Shown: positions 1 to 5,412 of the stretch, in pieces
Layout: each line of letters starts with the position of its first letter
How positions within the stretch are numbered: the stretch's first letter is position 1
Assembly (NCBI GenBank): GCA_002382645.1
Contig: DFYP01000049.1
Span: 1 to 14,334 of the forward strand
Direction: 5' to 3'
Origin: Desulfovibrio sp. UBA4079
GTDB taxonomy: Bacteria; Desulfobacterota; Desulfovibrionia; Desulfovibrionales; Desulfovibrionaceae
DNA length: 14,334 bases
Made by a program: the position numbers and the translations under genes
The notes under the pieces: generated by a model
Told to the model about the DNA's origin: nothing
What the model saw: only the letters and a program-made list of their open reading frames with translations
Database searches by the model: none

Positions 1-194
1 GGGGCGGCCTTGGCCCCCCCGCGCTTGCCCCGGCTGCCCCGGCGGCGGGGCCTGGAGCGGCGTTTGGGAGCGTCGCCCTGGGCCTGGTCGCCATTGGCGG
101 CCTCGGCTTTGGCGGGTGTGCTGTCAGGGGATTGGGGCGTGGACAAAGACGTGTCCGCCGGAGCGGACGGCTGGATCTGTTCCTGATCCGTCAT
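1..194 (-). CDS. N-terminal fragment of a basic, probably nucleic-acid-binding protein
   Basis: Only the first 64 codons are present; the gene runs off the left edge. The ATG at 194 follows a GAGG ribosome site 8 nt upstream. The visible protein starts MTDQEQIQPSAPADT. About 40 polar, disordered residues rich in Pro, Ala, Ser, Asp and Gln are followed by a dense Arg/Lys/Gly patch (KRRSRPRRRGSRGKRGG). Such a leader precedes the catalytic core in several RNA-acting proteins (RNase E/G, DEAD-box helicases, Rho, IF-2). I infer an RNA-binding protein but cannot choose among these; an Rne/Rng-type ribonuclease is my weak first guess. It lies downstream of the radical-SAM gene on the same strand with a 108-bp gap, so the two may be co-transcribed. 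Confidence 0.7.
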   Translation of the reverse strand, partial: MTDQEQIQPSAPADTSLSTPQSPDSTPAKAEAANGDQAQGDAPKRRSRPRRRGSRGKRGGAKAA

Positions 195-209
195 GAAAAG
201 AACCTCGCG

Positions 210-251
210 AAAAAAATTGAAGTATTTCGGCCGGAAGGAACGTCCTCCCGG
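210..251 (-). promoter_or_regulatory. Leader hairpin plus T-tract between the radical-SAM gene and the left-edge gene
   Basis: On the minus strand a 9-bp hairpin (CCGGGAGGA / TTCCTTCCGG region, 231-251, one G-U pair, 3-nt loop) is followed 14 nt later by seven T residues (216-210), then the GAGG ribosome site of the left-edge gene. The distance from stem to T-tract is too long for a canonical intrinsic terminator, so this may be a stable leader structure or a weak attenuator. Its function is inferred only. Confidence 0.3.
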
Positions 252-302
252 TCTCTTTTCCGTGTCGCGCCGCCAGGGGCCTGATGGGGCCCGTGTTCCG
301 TT

Positions 303-1250
303 CTAGGGGCGTCGCGTTGCGGAGTAAAACACTTGGCCGTCTGTCTCGGCCTCGAAAATCTCGCCGTCGCGGGCCATGCGCGCCAGCACTCGCTGGACTT
401 GCGCAGCCTCGGCCCCCAGGGCGGCGGCCAAGTGTAGAACGGTCTGGGGCCTTCTGGCAAGCGTGGCGGCAAGCGCCCCCCGCAGCCGGGCCTCGTCCAG
501 GGCCTGGGCCTGGCGGGGCAGGGGCGCGTTTTGGCCGCTGCCGTCGCGATCCTGGCCCAAGGCCTTGCGCCAGAGCCCCAGGGTCTGGCTGTCCACGGCC
601 TCGGCCGAGGGCAGGGTCCCGGGCCGGGACAGGGTGACCACGTCCACCCGGTCGGGGCGCAGGTCCGCGCAGTAGTCCTGGAGCAGGGCCAGGTTCCGGG
701 CTGAGTCGTTCCAGCCCCGGCAGAGCAGGACCTCCAGGAACAGCCGGCCGGAAAACTCCCGGCGCAGGTCCCGGATGCCCTGGCCGCAGCCCGCGGCCGT
801 GATCTCGCGCAGGGGCCGGTTCACGGCGGAAAACTCGCTCTCCACCAGGCTGTCCAGGGAGGGCAGGACCATGTCGGCCGCGCAGAGCTCGCGCCGCACG
901 CCCGCGTCGTCCAGCAGGGTCGAGTTGGTCAGCACGGCCACGGGCACGTTCGGCAATATCTTGCGGCAGCCCGCCAGGATCTCGGCCAGGCCGGAATTGA
1001 GCGTGGGCTCGCCCGAGCCGCCCAGGGTGACCACGTCCGGGGCCTCGAAGCCCTCGGCCTTCCAGGCCGCCAGCTCGTCCAGGAGCTCGCGGGGCGGGAC
1101 CCAGGTCTTGCGCTCGCGGGTGCGCACCCGGGTGGGCCCCACCTCGCAGTACACGCAGTCCATGGAGCAGACCTTGGAGCCCAGGAGGTCCAGGCCCAGG
1201 GACCGGCCCAAGCGGCCGGACAGGACGGGTCCGAAGACGAAACGGTACAT
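303..1250 (-). CDS. Radical-SAM protein, COG0731-type (wybutosine-enzyme-like), with C-terminal winged helix
   Basis: The protein has 315 residues. The radical-SAM cluster motif CSMDCVYC (C28, C32, C35) would hold a 4Fe-4S cluster that cleaves S-adenosylmethionine, and GGSGEPTLN at about 77-85 is the SAM-binding strand of the family. The last 60 or so residues (LARRPQTVLHLAAALG through DGQVFYSATRRP) look like a winged-helix domain. The family includes TYW1-type wybutosine enzymes, but bacteria do not make wybutosine, so the substrate is unknown. The start at 1250 was chosen because MYRFVFGPVLSGRLGRSLG is the typical family N-terminus; an upstream extension would overlap the divergent trmI gene. 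A GGGAG lies about 11 nt before the ATG. The stop is TAG at 305-303. The neighbouring tRNA methyltransferase suggests an RNA-related role, which is inference. Confidence 0.88.
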   Translation of the reverse strand: MYRFVFGPVLSGRLGRSLGLDLLGSKVCSMDCVYCEVGPTRVRTRERKTWVPPRELLDELAAWKAEGFEAPDVVTLGGSGEPTLNSGLAEILAGCRKILPNVPVAVLTNSTLLDDAGVRRELCAADMVLPSLDSLVESEFSAVNRPLREITAAGCGQGIRDLRREFSGRLFLEVLLCRGWNDSARNLALLQDYCADLRPDRVDVVTLSRPGTLPSAEAVDSQTLGLWRKALGQDRDGSGQNAPLPRQAQALDEARLRGALAATLARRPQTVLHLAAALGAEAAQVQRVLARMARDGEIFEAETDGQVFYSATRRP

Positions 1251-1255
1251 CTCGC

Positions 1256-1284
1256 TTGACTCCCAAAGCCCGCGCCGGTACGCA
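1256..1284 (+). promoter_or_regulatory. Possible sigma70 promoter for trmI (leaderless transcript)
   Basis: TTGACT (1256-1261) is separated by 17 bp from TACGCA (1279-1284). The -35 is good and the -10 is poor. A start site about 7 nt downstream would fall on or next to the trmI ATG at 1291, which has no convincing ribosome site, so the message may be leaderless. Low confidence because of the weak -10. Confidence 0.25.
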
Positions 1285-1290
1285 GGGCCC

Positions 1291-2199
1291 ATGATTCCAT
1301 CCGGACAAATCGTCGTGCTCATCAGCCCCCAGGGCAAGCGCTACATGCACAAGCTCACGCCCGGCGGCGAGGTCCACACCCAGGAGGGCAAGCTCTCCCT
1401 GGACGATGTGGCCGAGGCCGGCTACGGCGGCTGCGCGCGCACCCACCTGGGCAAGCCGTACCTCGTGCTCAAGCCCACGGTCTATGATCTCATCAAGGGC
1501 GTCAAGCGCCAGACCCAGATCATGTACCCCAAGGAGATCGGCTACGTGCTCCTCAAGCTCGGCATCGGCCCGGGCAGCACGGTCATCGAGTCCGGCACGG
1601 GCTCGGCCGGTCTGACCCTGGCCCTGGCCTGGTTCGTGGGCGACACGGGCAAGGTCTACACCTACGAGCGCCGCGAGGACTTCTTCAAGCTGGCCATGAA
1701 GAACCTGGACCGCGTGGGGCTGTTGCACCGCGTGGAGCAGGTGAACCAGGACATCGAGCAGGGCTTCAAGCACACCGGGGCCGACGCCCTGTTCCTGGAC
1801 GTGCGCGAGCCCTGGCTCTACCTCGAGCACATCCCCCGCGCCGTGACCCCGGGCGCCATGTGCGGGTTTTTGCTGCCGACCACGAACCAGGTGAGCGAGC
1901 TGTTGCGCGGCCTGGACGCGGGCCCGTTCGCCGAGATCGAGGTCCTGGAGATTTTGGTTAGGCGCTACAAGCCCGTGGCCGACCGGCTGCGGCCCGACGA
2001 CCGCATGGTGGCCCACACCGGCTTCCTCATCTTCGCCCGGTACATGGAAAAGCCCGAGCCCCTGCTCCTGCCCGAGACCGACGCAGAGGCCGAGGACCCG
2101 GCAGCGGGCCCGCTCATGCCCGAGCCGGACGAGTCCGAGGAGGAGCCGCCCCAACTGGGCGACGAAGGCTCCTGCGGGTGCGAAGACCCGGCTGAATGA
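1291..2199 (+). CDS. trmI: tRNA (adenine-N1-)-methyltransferase, TrmI type (m1A58)
   Basis: The protein has 302 residues. TrmI methylates N1 of adenosine 58 in the T-loop of tRNA using SAM, as a cytoplasmic homotetramer in characterised relatives. The N-terminal beta domain (IVVLISPQGKRYMHKL) and the Rossmann methyltransferase domain are both typical; SAM-binding motif I is VIESGTGSAGLTLAL (about 98-112), followed by VYTYERREDF and the LFLDVREPW motif. After the core there is an acidic, Pro-rich tail of about 40 residues ending near GSCGCEDPAE, absent from minimal family members and probably disordered. The start is ATG at 1291, only 40 bp from the divergent radical-SAM start. An upstream in-frame extension exists but lies in the opposite gene and is not family-like. 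A terminator follows. Confidence 0.93.
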   Translation: MIPSGQIVVLISPQGKRYMHKLTPGGEVHTQEGKLSLDDVAEAGYGGCARTHLGKPYLVLKPTVYDLIKGVKRQTQIMYPKEIGYVLLKLGIGPGSTVIESGTGSAGLTLALAWFVGDTGKVYTYERREDFFKLAMKNLDRVGLLHRVEQVNQDIEQGFKHTGADALFLDVREPWLYLEHIPRAVTPGAMCGFLLPTTNQVSELLRGLDAGPFAEIEVLEILVRRYKPVADRLRPDDRMVAHTGFLIFARYMEKPEPLLLPETDAEAEDPAAGPLMPEPDESEEEPPQLGDEGSCGCEDPAE

Positions 2200-2230
2200 G
2201 CCTTGGGTTCTTTTACGGAAATACAGAAAG

Positions 2231-2257
2231 GCGGCTCCAAGCGGGGCCGCTTTTTTT
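2231..2257 (+). terminator. Rho-independent terminator after trmI
   Basis: The 8-bp stem GCGGCTCC / GGGGCCGC (one G-T pair) with loop AAGC at 2231-2250 is followed by seven T residues (2251-2257). It lies 31 bp after the trmI stop. Confidence 0.88.
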
Positions 2258-2270
2258 GCGGCGGCGGCAC

Positions 2271-2299
2271 TGGACAGGATCGACTGATATGTTTATAAA
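2271..2299 (+). promoter_or_regulatory. Sigma70-type promoter of the fic gene
   Basis: TGGACA (2271-2276), 17-bp spacer, TATAAA (2294-2299). This is the best promoter match in the window. A start near 2306 places the TCGACAC/GTGTCGA inverted repeat in the first 10-30 transcribed bases, where a bound protein could block transcription. A further ATCGAC lies inside the spacer (2279-2285). Confidence 0.6.
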
Positions 2300-2336
2300 A
2301 TGAGAAAAAATCGACACGTTTTTGCGATGTGTCGAA
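2299..2336. repeat. Upstream direct-repeat copy with TCGACAC/GTGTCGA inverted repeat (putative operator)
   Basis: Bases 2299-2321 match 3496-3518 downstream of fic at 22 of 23 positions. Within this copy, TCGACAC (2311-2317) and GTGTCGA (2329-2335) form an inverted repeat with an 11-bp spacer. A CGACAGAT sequence just downstream (2341-2349) also recurs near the 3-prime copy. The element lies between the fic promoter and start codon. An operator role is inferred from position and symmetry. Confidence 0.6.
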
Positions 2337-2362
2337 GCCGCCGACAGATGGAGCGTTCGCCC

Positions 2363-3454
2363 ATGGGCAAGAAAAAACATGCAGTTGACCCGCTCAAGCC
2401 GTACAACCGGCTGCCTCTGCTGCCGCCCAAGGCCGAGCTGGAGACCAAGGCCGTGCTCAAGGCCTGCGTGGCCGCCCGGGCGGCCCTGGCCGAACTCAAG
2501 GCCAGCGGCGGGCTGATCCCCAACCAGGCCGTGCTCATCAACGCCATTCCCCTGCTGGAGGCCAGGGACAGTTCGGCCATCGAGAACGTGGTCACCACCA
2601 ACGACAAGCTCTACCAGGCGGCCCTGGACGAAGACGGCAAGCACGACCCCGGGACCAAGGAGGTCGTGCGTTACCGCCGGGCTCTGCGTGAGGGCTTCGA
2701 GGGGCTCAAGAAGCGGCCCCTGTCCACGAACCTGTTCCGCTCCCTGTGCGCCACCATCAAGGGCCGGGAGGTGGACGTGCGCAAGGTGACGGACACCACG
2801 CTCAAGAACCAGGACGGCAAGGTCGTGTACACCCCGCCCGTGGGCGCGGACCTGCTGCGCGATCTCCTGGCCAATCTGGAGCTCTATCTCCACGCCGAGG
2901 ACGACCTGGACCCCCTGGTGCGCATGGCCGTGGCCCACTACCAGTTCGAGGCCATCCATCCCTTCCTTGACGGCAACGGCAGGACCGGCCGGATCATCAA
3001 CATCCTGTTCCTGGTGGAGCGGGGGCTCCTGGACCTGCCCGTGCTCTATCTGAGCCGCTTCATCATCGTGCGCAAGGCCGAGTACTACCGGCTCCTGGCC
3101 GGGGTCACCACGAACAACAGCTGGGAGCCCTGGATTCTCTTCATGCTGGAGGCTGTGGCGGACACGGCGCGCGAAACCGTGGAGCGCATCCGGCGCATCC
3201 GGGACCTGTTCGACGCGGCCTGCGAACGCGTCCGCCGGGAGTTGCCCAAGACCTACTCCAAGGAGCTCATGGAGGTTCTCTTCGAGCTGCCGTACTGCCG
3301 CATCAACGTGCTGGTGGAGCGCGGCATTGCCCAGCGCCAGACCGCTGCGACCTACCTGGACGCGCTGGAGAAAATCGGCATTCTCAAGAGTGAGCAGAAG
3401 GGCCGGGACAAGCTCTTCCGCAACCTGGAACTGGAAAAGGCCCTGCGCAACTGA
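2363..3454 (+). CDS. Fic family protein (class II AMP-transferase) with C-terminal winged helix
   Basis: The protein has 363 residues and is close in layout to the Shewanella SoFic type. Fic enzymes transfer AMP from ATP to a hydroxyl of a target protein. The catalytic motif HPFLDGNGRTGR (H199 onward) is intact. Upstream, S70-S-A-I-E74-N fits the inhibitory motif (S/T)xxxE(G/N), so the inhibitory helix is N-terminal (class II) and no separate antitoxin is needed. A Fic_N-like region covers about 10-110. The C-terminal 70 residues (KELMEVLFELPYCRINVLVE, then TYLDALEKIGILKSEQKG) look like a winged-helix DNA-binding domain. The start at 2363 has GGAG 9 nt upstream; ATG 2348 and ATG 2300 are in frame but lie in the operator-like repeat and lack ribosome sites. 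The gene is monocistronic. The target is unknown; autoregulation through the flanking repeats is inference. Confidence 0.92.
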   Translation: MGKKKHAVDPLKPYNRLPLLPPKAELETKAVLKACVAARAALAELKASGGLIPNQAVLINAIPLLEARDSSAIENVVTTNDKLYQAALDEDGKHDPGTKEVVRYRRALREGFEGLKKRPLSTNLFRSLCATIKGREVDVRKVTDTTLKNQDGKVVYTPPVGADLLRDLLANLELYLHAEDDLDPLVRMAVAHYQFEAIHPFLDGNGRTGRIINILFLVERGLLDLPVLYLSRFIIVRKAEYYRLLAGVTTNNSWEPWILFMLEAVADTARETVERIRRIRDLFDAACERVRRELPKTYSKELMEVLFELPYCRINVLVERGIAQRQTAATYLDALEKIGILKSEQKGRDKLFRNLELEKALRN

Positions 3455-3465
3455 CCTGTCCACGC

Positions 3466-3518
3466 CATCGACAGATCAGAAAAACGTGTCGATGGAATGA
3501 GAAAACATCGACACGTTT
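3466..3518. repeat. Downstream cluster of three TCGACA half-sites, including a perfect 13-bp inverted repeat
   Basis: Starting 11 bp after the fic stop: CATCGACA (3466-3473), then AAACGTGTCGATG (3482-3494), then CATCGACACGTTT (3506-3518). The last two are a perfect inverted repeat with an 11-bp spacer; the first two also pair over 8 bp, giving alternative stems. Bases 3496-3518 are the second copy of the repeat found before fic. It could act as a protein-binding site, a 3-prime RNA hairpin, or the edge of an inserted cassette. Confidence 0.7.
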
Positions 3519-3538
3519 GCCGGGACGCGAACCTAATG

Positions 3539-3571
3539 AAAAAGGCGGGGCCAGCCCCGCCTTTTCGTTTT
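3539..3571. terminator. Bidirectional terminator between fic and corA
   Basis: The stem GGCGGGG / CCCCGCC (3544-3550, 3555-3561) has loop CCAG. It is preceded by five A residues and followed by TTTT-CG-TTTT, so it can stop transcription from fic (plus) and corA (minus), which converge here. Confidence 0.85.
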
Positions 3572-3592
3572 CCGCGAATGTCCCGAAGGGAC

Positions 3593-4660
3593 CTAGAACA
3601 GCTTTCTTTTCGCGAAGTACACGGCCATGCCCACGCCCACCGCGGTCATGATGCCCAGGGCCGCCAGATACCCGTATTCCCAGTCCAGCTCGGGCATGCC
3701 CTTGAAGTTCATGCCCCAGACCCCGGCCAGGAAGGTGAGCGGGATGAAGATGGTGGCCACGCCGGTGAGGAACTTGATGGTCCGGTTCATGCGCATCCCG
3801 GCCAGGGAGATGTGCAGTTCGAGCATGGCGGTCAGAAGGTCGTGCAGGGTCTTGACCTCGTCCACCACCTTGGCCGTGTGGTCGCGCACGTCGCGCATGT
3901 AGCCCTCGCTCGCCTCGCTGAACTCGCCCACCTCGTCGCCCGAGAGCTGGGTGAGCACCTCCTGCATGGGCGAGAGCGCGTTGCGCAGGAACAAAATCTC
4001 GCGCTTGAGCCGGTAGATCACCCGCAGGGTGTCCTCGTCCGGGTTCTCGGCCAGCTCGTCCTCCAGCTCCTCGGCCTCGGCCGCGATCTTGCCGAGCGTC
4101 ACCGAGGCCCGGTCCATGATCGAGTCGAGCAGGGCGATGACGATGTAGCCCGGCCCGGCCGTGCGGATGCGGCCCTTGCCCCGGCGCAGGCGGGCGATGA
4201 TCGGCTCGCAGAGGTTCGCCGCGCTCTCCTGGAAGGTGAGCACGTAGTTGGGGCCCCAGAGCACGCAGACCTGCTCCTCGATGAGCTGGCCCTTTTCGGC
4301 CGAGAAATCCACGCTCTTGAGCACCAGGAAGGCCTGGCCGTCGTCCAGCTCCTCGGCCTTGGGCCGCTGGCTCGTGTCCAGGATGTCCTCGAGCACCAGC
4401 GGCGAGAGCCGGAACCACTCGCCCACCCGGCGGATGAGCTCGGGCTCGTGCACGCCCATGATGTTGATGAGGTGGACGCGGCCGTCGTCCGGGGGCGGCG
4501 GTCCCGAGTCCGGCAGCTCGCAGCAGGCCTCGGTGACCTCGCCCGCGGTGAACGAGATGCTGCTCAAGGTCGGGTGGAAGTCGCGGTCCTGGCCCACGTA
4601 GACCAGCAGGCCCGGGGACTGGCCCACGCTCTCGGGCTTGCGGCGGTGGAATGCGCGCAT
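3593..4660 (-). CDS. corA: Magnesium/cobalt transport protein CorA
   Basis: The protein has 355 residues, within the usual CorA range. It would be a homopentameric Mg2+ channel of the inner membrane. A long cytoplasmic alpha/beta and helical domain is followed by two C-terminal membrane segments: TM1 ends in the signature GVWGMNF (G316-M317-N318, the selectivity filter), and TM2 is GYLAALGIMTAVGVGMAVYF, with the basic end KRKLF in the cytoplasm. The helical stretch about 190-290 (EAEELEDELAENPDE and after) fits the coiled stalk. The start at 4660 has AAGGAG 4 nt upstream. A terminator upstream separates it from the exported-protein gene, so it probably has its own promoter. No magnesium riboswitch fits in the short leader. 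Confidence 0.95.
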   Translation of the reverse strand: MRAFHRRKPESVGQSPGLLVYVGQDRDFHPTLSSISFTAGEVTEACCELPDSGPPPPDDGRVHLINIMGVHEPELIRRVGEWFRLSPLVLEDILDTSQRPKAEELDDGQAFLVLKSVDFSAEKGQLIEEQVCVLWGPNYVLTFQESAANLCEPIIARLRRGKGRIRTAGPGYIVIALLDSIMDRASVTLGKIAAEAEELEDELAENPDEDTLRVIYRLKREILFLRNALSPMQEVLTQLSGDEVGEFSEASEGYMRDVRDHTAKVVDEVKTLHDLLTAMLELHISLAGMRMNRTIKFLTGVATIFIPLTFLAGVWGMNFKGMPELDWEYGYLAALGIMTAVGVGMAVYFAKRKLF

Positions 4661-4695
4661 GGCTCTCCTTGGGACGGCTGTGGAACCCTGCTCCC

Positions 4696-4724
4696 TCCAT
4701 ACGGAAAGGGCGTGGCGGGCGCAA
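4696..4724 (-). promoter_or_regulatory. Possible promoter of corA
   Basis: Read on the minus strand: TTGCGC (4724-4719), 17-bp spacer, TATGGA (4701-4696). Each box matches consensus at only three positions, but the spacing is ideal and the site lies between the upstream terminator and the corA ribosome site. Predicted leader is about 30 nt. Confidence 0.3.
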
Positions 4725-4735
4725 CCTCGGCCAAG

Positions 4736-4764
4736 AAAAAATACAGGGAGGGCAATGCCCTCCC
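4736..4764 (-). terminator. Rho-independent terminator of the exported-protein gene
   Basis: A perfect 8-bp stem GGGAGGGC / GCCCTCCC (4746-4764, 3-nt loop) is followed on the minus strand by TGTA and six T residues (4741-4736). It lies about 28 bp after the stop at 4793. Confidence 0.85.
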
Positions 4765-4792
4765 CGTGTTTCCGTGAAACGGGCGAAGCCGC

Positions 4793-5212
4793 CTACTTCT
4801 TGACGCGGGTGTACACGCCCTGGGCCACCACCTTGGAGCCCTTGCCCGCCTCCATGTAGGTGAGCTTCATGGTGCCCGTGGCCTTGTCGTATGTCCCGAA
4901 GAACATGCCGTCGTCGTCCACCATGGAGACCTTGCCGTCCTCGTCGATGAGGCCCAGGATCATCTCCTTGTGCTTGGCCGAGGAGCGTTCGCCCGAGAAG
5001 CGGCCCTCCTCCTGCTGGTCGATGCGCAGGGTGAACTCCTTGCCGGACACGAACTGGGGCTTGGCCACGTCCTGGTGGTGGGGGAGGGTGCCGTGGACCA
5101 CGGCCTTGCCCGTGGAGGTCCACTGGCCCTTGAGGTCCGGGTAGTCGCCCGCCAGGGCCGGGACAGCGGCGAGGAGGGTCAGGGCCAGGATCAGGAGGAT
5201 GACGCGTCGCAT
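4793..5212 (-). CDS. Small exported protein of unknown function
   Basis: The protein has 139 residues. The N-terminus MRRVILLILALTLLAAVPALA is a classical Sec signal peptide with a probable cleavage after ALA, leaving about 118 residues in the periplasm or outside. The mature part looks beta-rich with alternating polar and hydrophobic residues (DLKGQWTSTGKAVVHG, EFTLRIDQQEEGRFSG, FGTYDKATGTMKLTY, AQGVYTRVKK). The repeated G-x-W/Y pattern resembles small beta-barrels such as lipocalin- or avidin-like folds, but I cannot place it in a family. There is no lipobox and no cysteine. ATG 5212 has AAGGAG 6 nt upstream; a longer in-frame start at 5248 would add 12 residues before the signal peptide and is unlikely. 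It appears to be a single-gene transcript with its own promoter and terminator. Confidence 0.85.
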   Translation of the reverse strand: MRRVILLILALTLLAAVPALAGDYPDLKGQWTSTGKAVVHGTLPHHQDVAKPQFVSGKEFTLRIDQQEEGRFSGERSSAKHKEMILGLIDEDGKVSMVDDDGMFFGTYDKATGTMKLTYMEAGKGSKVVAQGVYTRVKK

Positions 5213-5248
5213 GGGCCGCTCCTTGGTTGGGATTGCGCCGGAAAACAA

Positions 5249-5277
5249 ACGTTACAGAAGCGCAATGTTTCTGACAA
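5249..5277 (-). promoter_or_regulatory. Sigma70-type promoter of the exported-protein gene
   Basis: Minus strand: TTGTCA (5277-5272), 17-bp spacer, TAACGT (5254-5249). A start near 5242 gives a leader of about 30 nt containing AAGGAG. The position and spacing fit well. Confidence 0.5.
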
Positions 5278-5412
5278 CCGGGGGACCTCCTGGGATAGGG
5301 AGGAAGAGAAGGGCGTCCGCCGAGGAAAATAATCCCTCGCCCGGCGGCCCCGTGCTATTCAGGCGGAGGAAGCGGGCGGCCGACGTCCACCCGGCCCGCG
5401 TCCCGGAGAGCC

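Noticed and set aside
124..2154. Very long minus-strand open frame spanning the radical-SAM and trmI genes
   Set aside because: It is antisense to or out of frame with two recognisable genes, is Gly/Arg/His/Leu-rich without any domain, and is expected from the strong third-position GC bias.
2300..2362. Upstream ATGs at 2300 and 2348 as the fic start
   Set aside because: The first lies in the direct repeat at the predicted transcription start; neither has a ribosome site, whereas 2363 has GGAG at good spacing. ATG 2348 cannot be fully excluded.
2258..2362. Antitoxin partner gene for Fic
   Set aside because: No open frame of suitable size on either side; the inhibitory motif is within the Fic protein itself.
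3497..3592. Small gene beginning in the downstream repeat (MRKHRHV...)
   Set aside because: The reading arises because the repeat itself contains ATGAGAAAA; it runs through the terminator and has no ribosome site.
4661..4735. Magnesium riboswitch (M-box type) before corA
   Set aside because: Only about 75 bp separate the upstream terminator and corA, too short for such an element.
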